The position numbers and the translations under genes are program-made. From NCBI GenBank assembly GCA_910587325.1, contig CAJUKB010000026.1:8266-18482 (forward strand): 10,217 bases of DNA, written 5' to 3'. The DNA is from an uncultured Bacilli bacterium. Its GTDB lineage: Bacteria > Bacillota_I > Bacilli_A > RF39 > UBA660. This document shows, piece by piece, positions 6,311 through 10,217 of the stretch (position 1 is the first letter of the stretch; every line of letters starts with the position of its first letter). The notes beneath the pieces were generated by a model that was not told the DNA's origin, made no database searches, and saw only the letters and a list, made by a program, of their open reading frames with translations.

Positions 6311-8929
6311 ATTGGAAAGAATAGGATAAATAGAGTAGTTGTCTATTTAATACTTATAGTAAGTTTAGTAGCTCTTTCTGTTTATCCAAAGTCGTATTCT
6401 AAATATTATGATAATGATACGAGTGCGTTAGTGTATGAATCCACAATTCATTCGAAGTATAAAGGCGAATTTGAAATTACCTTATATGATGAAGAAAATA
6501 AAAAACCATCTGATTGGGAAAATGCTTACTTATCTTTTAGCTTTGATAGGAATAGTGTTATAGCAGATGGAAGTAAAGATGTTTATACAATTCAAGTACC
6601 GAACGGGTGCAGAATTATTCGCGAATATACTACGATTTCAAATGGAGGAACAAGAATTGGAAATGCAATTACATATAATACTCCATATTCTAGTGAAGAA
6701 GATAATACCAATACTATTGTAATGCGATGTTCTGTTAATCAACTTGTAAATAACGAAAATAAAATTATTGCTTCTGTAGAAGTAGAAGAAACAATCGGTG
6801 ACAAGACATTTACTTACATGGATGGTACATTTGAACAATCTTTACAAGATTACTATGAGAAACATCCACTACCAATTCAAAGAGTGGAATGGAAACAAAC
6901 TGCAGATGAACAATATTTAATGTTACCAATTAAGAATACTATTACTGACTGGTCTACTTATTTACCAGTAAATAAAACTCCATTAACAGATTGGAATTTC
7001 TTAATTTCAGGAAGTTATGCATGGTTTAGAAAAAGTGATGGTAGTGAAACAAGAATTAGAAGTTCTTATGATGTTTTCAATATTGTTTGGTTACAAAATA
7101 TTGTGGCTAGTAATAATGCTTATGCAGATGAAATTATTTCGTATGTTAGCAAATCTTATCCAGATGAAGCAAGTATTACAAATGCGAATATAGAATTACC
7201 AGGTTTCAAAACAACCAAATATCCAACTGCGGATGGAGAAATGTGGAAATACGAAATTGCAGAAAATTTCGTAGGTTATGCAAGAACAGCAGCTGTAGAT
7301 TTTACAAAAAATAATTATATGTATTTTTCTACAGAAGACACAAATACTTTAAATGATGCATTTAAAATGTATTTAGATACGTATCCTTATCAAGGAGTAG
7401 ATATAGAACAAATAAAGAATTTAGTTAACCAATACGATAATGGAGTTTCAGATATTTTGAAACTTATAGATACAAATGGTGATATTTACATAGATGGAAA
7501 ACTTGTATTCCATTATGAGGCAAGCGATAATCGACTTGAACTTATAAAGGAAACAAATGAACCAGATAATATTGTTCGTGTACCATTTAGCGATGAAGCT
7601 ACTATGAAAGCAACTTTAGAAAGTGAATTTGCAAAAATCTATGAGAATATATCGATAAATGCTATAATTAATTCAATTGACATTATGAATTCTTTAGTAA
7701 AAAATTCTACTCAAAATAGTAATAAAGAATCATATAGTGATTACTTTATTGTACAAGATGGTAATAATTATATACTAGTTAATGTATATTCAAATGGAAT
7801 AGAATACACTTGTGTTACCGCATCTATCTTAGATGCTAAGATAAAAAATGATGCATTAAGTTTTGAATTTAGTAGTAAGGATCAAAACGAGTTATTAAGC
7901 ATTGTAAATGCTTTAGATGAACATTTTATTGGTAAAAAGATACATAGTAGTTTACCAAACAATTATGATTCTTATCTCATAATAACAACAAGTGATGATG
8001 TTACAAATGTTGTATACACTATTCCAAATAAAAGAGGTTCGGTTTCTTTTGATAGACAAACAACGACTGAAAAAGAAATGGCAGATGCTTTTATTAAAAA
8101 TTTAACAGAAGTATATGATGGTATAGTAGCAAAAGAGACAATCGAATATGTATTAAGCTTTGAAACGATTAATAAATTAAATGCTCGTATAAATCCGGGA
8201 TTGTATATGCTCCGTCCAGTTTCTAGATTGGAGGATGGAAGTTTTGTTATGAAAAACTTAACACCATATAATTACTATTTTGTAGTTGCTGGTCAAGGAG
8301 AAATGGATAAAGATAAGTATTGGCTATTTAATGTATATACAAATGGTTATGATAATGTTTACACAACAATTACCGAGCTAGCTCCTAAGGGAGAGAATGG
8401 CACGATAGTTTTTGAACTTCAAAATGATAACATTTCAGTTTTAAGACAAGTTGTTCGTGCTTTAGATTATTATTTTACCGGCAAGTATTTACATGATGAA
8501 CTTTCAGATAGTACGATTATAGTATCGTATCCAATTACCAGTACAGCAAGTATTCAAGATTTCAATGAAATTAAACAGATAAAAGAAGTGAATTCTTCTT
8601 TGAAATTAACAAAAGAAGAATTAGAATATTTAGAAGTTGTTTCAGATGAAAATACTATAATAGATGAAGAATCAAATAGCGTAGTAGTTAAAAAAGAGGA
8701 AGAGAATAAAAAATATTCGAATACTCAAGATACTGAAACAAATAATACGACAGAAGAAACAGAAGAGACATCGAATGATGGTTCATATGTTCCTTCTAGT
8801 GATGCATCCAATGTAGACACAGTACCTTCTTCTGATGGGGGAACGAATTTAACAAGTAGCATCACAGATGAAGTAGTGGAAGTAAATAGTAGTCCAACTA
8901 ATGGAATTTCGTTAGTAGAAGCAGGATAA
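6311..8929 (+). CDS. Large secreted cell-surface protein of unrecognised family with repeated strand-helix units; probable ATT start
   Basis: The frame is open from after TGA 6302-6304 to TAA 8927-8929. The only usual in-frame start (GTG 6431) lacks a ribosome binding site and would discard a clear signal segment. From ATT 6311 the protein has 872 residues: GKNRINR, a hydrophobic core (9-25), then KSYSKYYDNDTSA, whose SYSKY (28-32) matches the motif in the 1340 and 5618 products. An N-terminal beta-rich region with two Cys (100 and 140) follows to about 180, then a Trp-rich segment (about 190-240). From about 337 to 731 there are five strand-plus-helix units, with pairs at 422-548 and 576-731 looking like a duplication (LSIVNALDEHFIGKKIHSSL beside VRALDYYFTGKYLHDEL, both preceded by NVYxNG). 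The last 110 residues are Ser/Thr/Asp/Glu-rich and disordered, with no LPXTG or terminal helix. The role is unknown. As the last gene before the terminator and with the same signal motif, it is probably an accessory or adhesive component of the fibre. Confidence 0.72.
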   Translation: MGKNRINRVVVYLILIVSLVALSVYPKSYSKYYDNDTSALVYESTIHSKYKGEFEITLYDEENKKPSDWENAYLSFSFDRNSVIADGSKDVYTIQVPNGCRIIREYTTISNGGTRIGNAITYNTPYSSEEDNTNTIVMRCSVNQLVNNENKIIASVEVEETIGDKTFTYMDGTFEQSLQDYYEKHPLPIQRVEWKQTADEQYLMLPIKNTITDWSTYLPVNKTPLTDWNFLISGSYAWFRKSDGSETRIRSSYDVFNIVWLQNIVASNNAYADEIISYVSKSYPDEASITNANIELPGFKTTKYPTADGEMWKYEIAENFVGYARTAAVDFTKNNYMYFSTEDTNTLNDAFKMYLDTYPYQGVDIEQIKNLVNQYDNGVSDILKLIDTNGDIYIDGKLVFHYEASDNRLELIKETNEPDNIVRVPFSDEATMKATLESEFAKIYENISINAIINSIDIMNSLVKNSTQNSNKESYSDYFIVQDGNNYILVNVYSNGIEYTCVTASILDAKIKNDALSFEFSSKDQNELLSIVNALDEHFIGKKIHSSLPNNYDSYLIITTSDDVTNVVYTIPNKRGSVSFDRQTTTEKEMADAFIKNLTEVYDGIVAKETIEYVLSFETINKLNARINPGLYMLRPVSRLEDGSFVMKNLTPYNYYFVVAGQGEMDKDKYWLFNVYTNGYDNVYTTITELAPKGENGTIVFELQNDNISVLRQVVRALDYYFTGKYLHDELSDSTIIVSYPITSTASIQDFNEIKQIKEVNSSLKLTKEELEYLEVVSDENTIIDEESNSVVVKKEEENKKYSNTQDTETNNTTEETEETSNDGSYVPSSDASNVDTVPSSDGGTNLTSSITDEVVEVNSSPTNGISLVEAG
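7574..7954 (+). repeat. Protein-level repeat unit, first copy (residues 422-548 of the 6311 product)
   Basis: This segment encodes a strand-helix part (VPFSDEATMKATLESEFAKIYENI), then NVYSNG and a second strand-helix part ending in IVNALDEHFIGKKIHSSL. The same order recurs at 8036-8503. The similarity is visible only in protein, so the duplication is old. The alignment was made by eye. Confidence 0.55.
8036..8503 (+). repeat. Protein-level repeat unit, second copy (residues 576-731 of the 6311 product)
   Basis: Second copy of the unit at 7574-7954: a strand-helix part with MADAFIKNLTEVYDGI, then NVYTNG, then VVRALDYYFTGKYLHDEL. It carries about 30 extra residues in the middle (around LYMLRPVSRLEDGSFV). 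Confidence 0.55.
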
Positions 8930-8961
8930 TAAATTTATTTCCTTCAAAAAAATAACATATG

Positions 8962-8979
8962 TTAAAATTCGAATTTTAA
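8962..8979. other. 18-bp perfect palindrome before the terminator
   Basis: TTAAAATTCGAATTTTAA reads the same on both strands and overlaps the terminator stem by two bases. It could be a protein-binding site, but AT-rich palindromes also arise by chance and I know no regulator for it. Confidence 0.35.
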
Positions 8980-9002
8980 GTAGGGTAGCTCCCTACTTTT
9001 TT
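8978..9002 (+). terminator. Intrinsic terminator after the fibre cluster
   Basis: AAGTAGGG (8978-8985) pairs with CCCTACTT (8991-8998) around a five-base loop and runs into six Ts (8997-9002). It lies 49 bases after the stop of the 6311 gene and separates the cluster from the nuclease gene. Confidence 0.9.
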
Positions 9003-9020
9003 GTGTAAATCACAATTTTT
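9001..9020 (+). terminator. Weak second terminator-like hairpin
   Basis: TTGTG (9001-9005) pairs with CACAA (9011-9015), followed by TTTTT (9016-9020). The stem has only five pairs and overlaps the T-run of the first terminator, so at most it is a backup. Confidence 0.4.
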
Positions 9021-9058
9021 TATTAAAAAAAACAAATTTCACTAATTTTGTTTAAATT

Positions 9059-9090
9059 AAGTTCAATTGATTAAATTGAGCTTTTCTTTT
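9059..9090 (+). terminator. Weak AT-rich terminator-like hairpin
   Basis: AAGTTCAATT (9059-9068) pairs with AATTGAGCTT (9074-9083) with one G-T pair and is followed by TTCTTTT. It has few G-C pairs. It may be a further backup terminator or part of the leader of the nuclease gene. Confidence 0.35.
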
Positions 9091-9155
9091 GCCAAATGGA
9101 AGCATCAAATTTCCTTTTTTACACTACAATTTAGGAAATTAGCGATTTGCATACT

Positions 9156-9195
9156 CTTTTTCTTTCTGTTATCTTGTACGAAAGAAAGGAAAAAG
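9156..9195 (+). promoter_or_regulatory. Hairpin that can hide the ribosome binding site of the nuclease gene
   Basis: CTTTTTCTTTCT (9156-9167) can pair with AGAAAGGAAAAAG (9183-9195) with one bulged G, about 12 pairs with a 15-base loop. The right arm contains the AAAGGA (9185-9190) that lies 8 bases before ATG 9199. If transcription starts upstream of 9156, the site would be masked. The pairs are mostly A-U, so stability is uncertain. Confidence 0.4.
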
Positions 9196-9198
9196 TGT

Positions 9199-10149
9199 AT
9201 GACAAAAGAAAAAATATTTTTAAGAGATGTATTTGCCACCAAAATATTAAAAGCAGAGGAGTGTCGTGAATATTTAGCGAGTATCATAGCAGCAGTTTTA
9301 GATATAGACAAAGATTATGTTATTCATAATTTAAAATTAATAGATACAGAAGTAAGCCAAAACATTCACAATAAAGACCAAGAAGTTGATGTTATTGTGG
9401 AGAATAACGAAATGGTTGTCAATATTGAAATAAATACTTTAAATACCAAACAAAGTAGAATTAAAAATAATGCCTATATAGCGCAGTTAATCATTAGGCA
9501 AACCTATCCTGGAGAACTTTATAAAATAAAACCCATTGTACAAATTAATGTAGATTGTTTTGATGCTTATTTAAAAAATGAATTTATTTATCATAGTGTT
9601 TTAATGGAAGAAAAATATCATGTAAAAAGAAGTGACAGCAATATTGATATTTACGATATAAATCTAGATTTTCTTTCCAATTTGGATTATAATCAAATTA
9701 GAAATTTAAGCGAAAAAGATTTAAAATGGCTACTCTACATTTTTGTATGTCAGGATGAAGCATTAAAGAATAATCTTTATGGTGGGAATAGGATGATGAG
9801 GAAAGTGGAAAAGAAAATGGAAGATTTTATGAAAGAATTTGACAGTTTACTTTATTATAATCATGATGAATTTCGTGAAGCCGAATTAGAAGAATTAAGG
9901 CAAGACGCTTATAAAGAAGGTAAGGAAGAAGGAATTGAACATGGTATTAAGCAAGGTATTAAGCAAGGAATAGAAAAAGGGATAAAAAAGGGAATAGAAC
10001 AGGGAGTAAAACAAGGAGTAAAACAGAATTCGATTGAAACGGCTAAAAAGTTTTTATTAGAAGGAATAGAACCATCCATTGTTGCAAAATGTTCAAATTT
10101 AACAATAGAGGATGTAGATAAGTTAAAAGAAGAAATTGAAAAAGATTAG
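9199..10149 (+). CDS. Rpn / PD-(D/E)XK nuclease-family protein ('transposase-like' nuclease)
   Basis: I take ATG 9199 as the start, behind AAAGGA. An open frame runs back to 9067, but its translation is a low-complexity Phe/Lys stretch without a ribosome binding site. The product has 316 residues. It opens with FLRDVFATKILKAEECREYLASIIAAVL, typical of the family. The nuclease core follows: EVDVIVENN with Asp64, then VVNIEIN with Glu77 and Asn79, so the motif is D...ExN rather than ExK or ExQ. The region 90-185 has the family's later elements (NAYIAQLI, PIVQINVD, KDLKWLLYIF). The C-terminal part is helical and carries seven GIKQ-like four-residue repeats (249-276), a common tail in this family, then a small helical end. 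Family members include RpnA, which promotes RecA-independent recombination; many others are uncharacterised. It is separated from the fibre genes by terminators and is likely an independent unit. The 68 bases after it hold no gene that I can see. Confidence 0.85.
   Translation: MTKEKIFLRDVFATKILKAEECREYLASIIAAVLDIDKDYVIHNLKLIDTEVSQNIHNKDQEVDVIVENNEMVVNIEINTLNTKQSRIKNNAYIAQLIIRQTYPGELYKIKPIVQINVDCFDAYLKNEFIYHSVLMEEKYHVKRSDSNIDIYDINLDFLSNLDYNQIRNLSEKDLKWLLYIFVCQDEALKNNLYGGNRMMRKVEKKMEDFMKEFDSLLYYNHDEFREAELEELRQDAYKEGKEEGIEHGIKQGIKQGIEKGIKKGIEQGVKQGVKQNSIETAKKFLLEGIEPSIVAKCSNLTIEDVDKLKEEIEKD
9943..10026 (+). repeat. 12-bp tandem repeat coding GIKQ-type units (seven copies)
   Basis: Units begin at 9943, 9955, 9967, 9979, 9991, 10003 and 10015, each encoding Gly-Ile/Val-Lys/Glu-Gln/Lys. 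The first two (GGTATTAAGCAA) and the last two (GGAGTAAAACA-) are nearly identical, so copy number may change by slippage without a frameshift. Confidence 0.85.
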
Positions 10150-10217
10150 TATTTGGAACAATAAAAATTCGTGCTTGAATTCAATTGAAAGTTCCCGCAA
10201 AAATTAGTAAATGAAAT

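Noticed and set aside
6304..6324. ATG 6304 or TTG 6313 as start of the large secreted protein
   Set aside because: ATG 6304 touches the Shine-Dalgarno sequence and its frame stops after six codons. TTG 6313 is out of frame with the large ORF and stops after five codons.
9147..9175. Possible promoter for the nuclease gene: TTGCAT, 17-base spacer, TATCTT
   Set aside because: Spacing is ideal, but the -35 box matches at only three positions and the -10 box at four, which is expected by chance in AT-rich DNA.
9067..9198. Open frame upstream of the nuclease start
   Set aside because: It begins inside a terminator-like hairpin without a ribosome binding site. The family-typical N-terminus starts at ATG 9199.
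342..10149. Recoding of TGA as Trp (mycoplasma-type code), prompted by low GC and stops that are all TAA or TAG
   Set aside because: Every Trp in the genes is TGG and no gene reads through an in-frame TGA. Rarity of TGA stops is expected at this base composition.
9199..10149. A transposon or insertion sequence, suggested by the 'transposase-like' name of the nuclease family
   Set aside because: I see no terminal inverted repeats, target duplication or DDE-type transposase; the family name does not make it an insertion sequence.

Overview
The window is AT-rich DNA with strong Shine-Dalgarno sites (GGAGG and GGTGA types), no genes on the minus strand that I can support, and proteins typical of a low-GC Gram-positive bacterium. 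Trp is encoded only by TGG and no gene reads through a TGA, so the standard bacterial code fits. SipW/TasA-type genes together with a PD-(D/E)XK 'transposase-family' nuclease point to a Bacilli-like or gut-associated low-GC Firmicute. That assignment is inference, not proof.

Layout, all on the + strand. (1) 2-295: the 3' end of a gene for a Pro/Glu/Lys-rich repeat protein. (2) 342-1205: SipW-like (ER-type Ser/His) signal peptidase with a long Asn-rich tail. (3) 1206-1339: a leader with three consecutive hairpins and a G7 run joined to the ribosome binding site. (4) 1340-2152: a TasA/camelysin-like secreted protein, probably the main fibre subunit. (5) 2153-2263: a spacer with two mutually exclusive hairpins. 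(6) 2264-4771: an 835-residue surface-anchored protein with Big2/Ig-like domains, a Pro-rich linker, an InlB B-repeat-like segment and a C-terminal TasA-like domain. (7) 4783-5613: a second SipW-like signal peptidase. (8) 5618-6235: a small TasA-like secreted or membrane protein. (9) 6311-8929: a large secreted protein of unrecognised family whose reading frame has no ordinary start codon but fits an ATT start behind a perfect ribosome binding site. (10) 8930-9198: a strong terminator, further weak hairpins and the leader of the next gene. (11) 9199-10149: an Rpn/PD-(D/E)XK nuclease-family protein, a separate unit.

Reading of the whole: genes 2 to 9 look like one surface-fibre cluster. Three secreted proteins share a T/S-Y-A/S-K/R-Y motif just after the hydrophobic segment, the likely recognition or cleavage site for the two SipW-like peptidases. 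The 1340 gene, with its strong ribosome binding site, would supply the bulk subunit. The 2264 product could anchor or cap the fibre through its TasA-like end. The 5618 and 6311 products would be minor subunits, adaptors or adhesins. TasA-type fibre assembly and SipW processing are established in Bacillus. The two-peptidase, anchored and RNA-structured version seen here is inferred from sequence alone. No gene-free stretch exceeds 300 bases.
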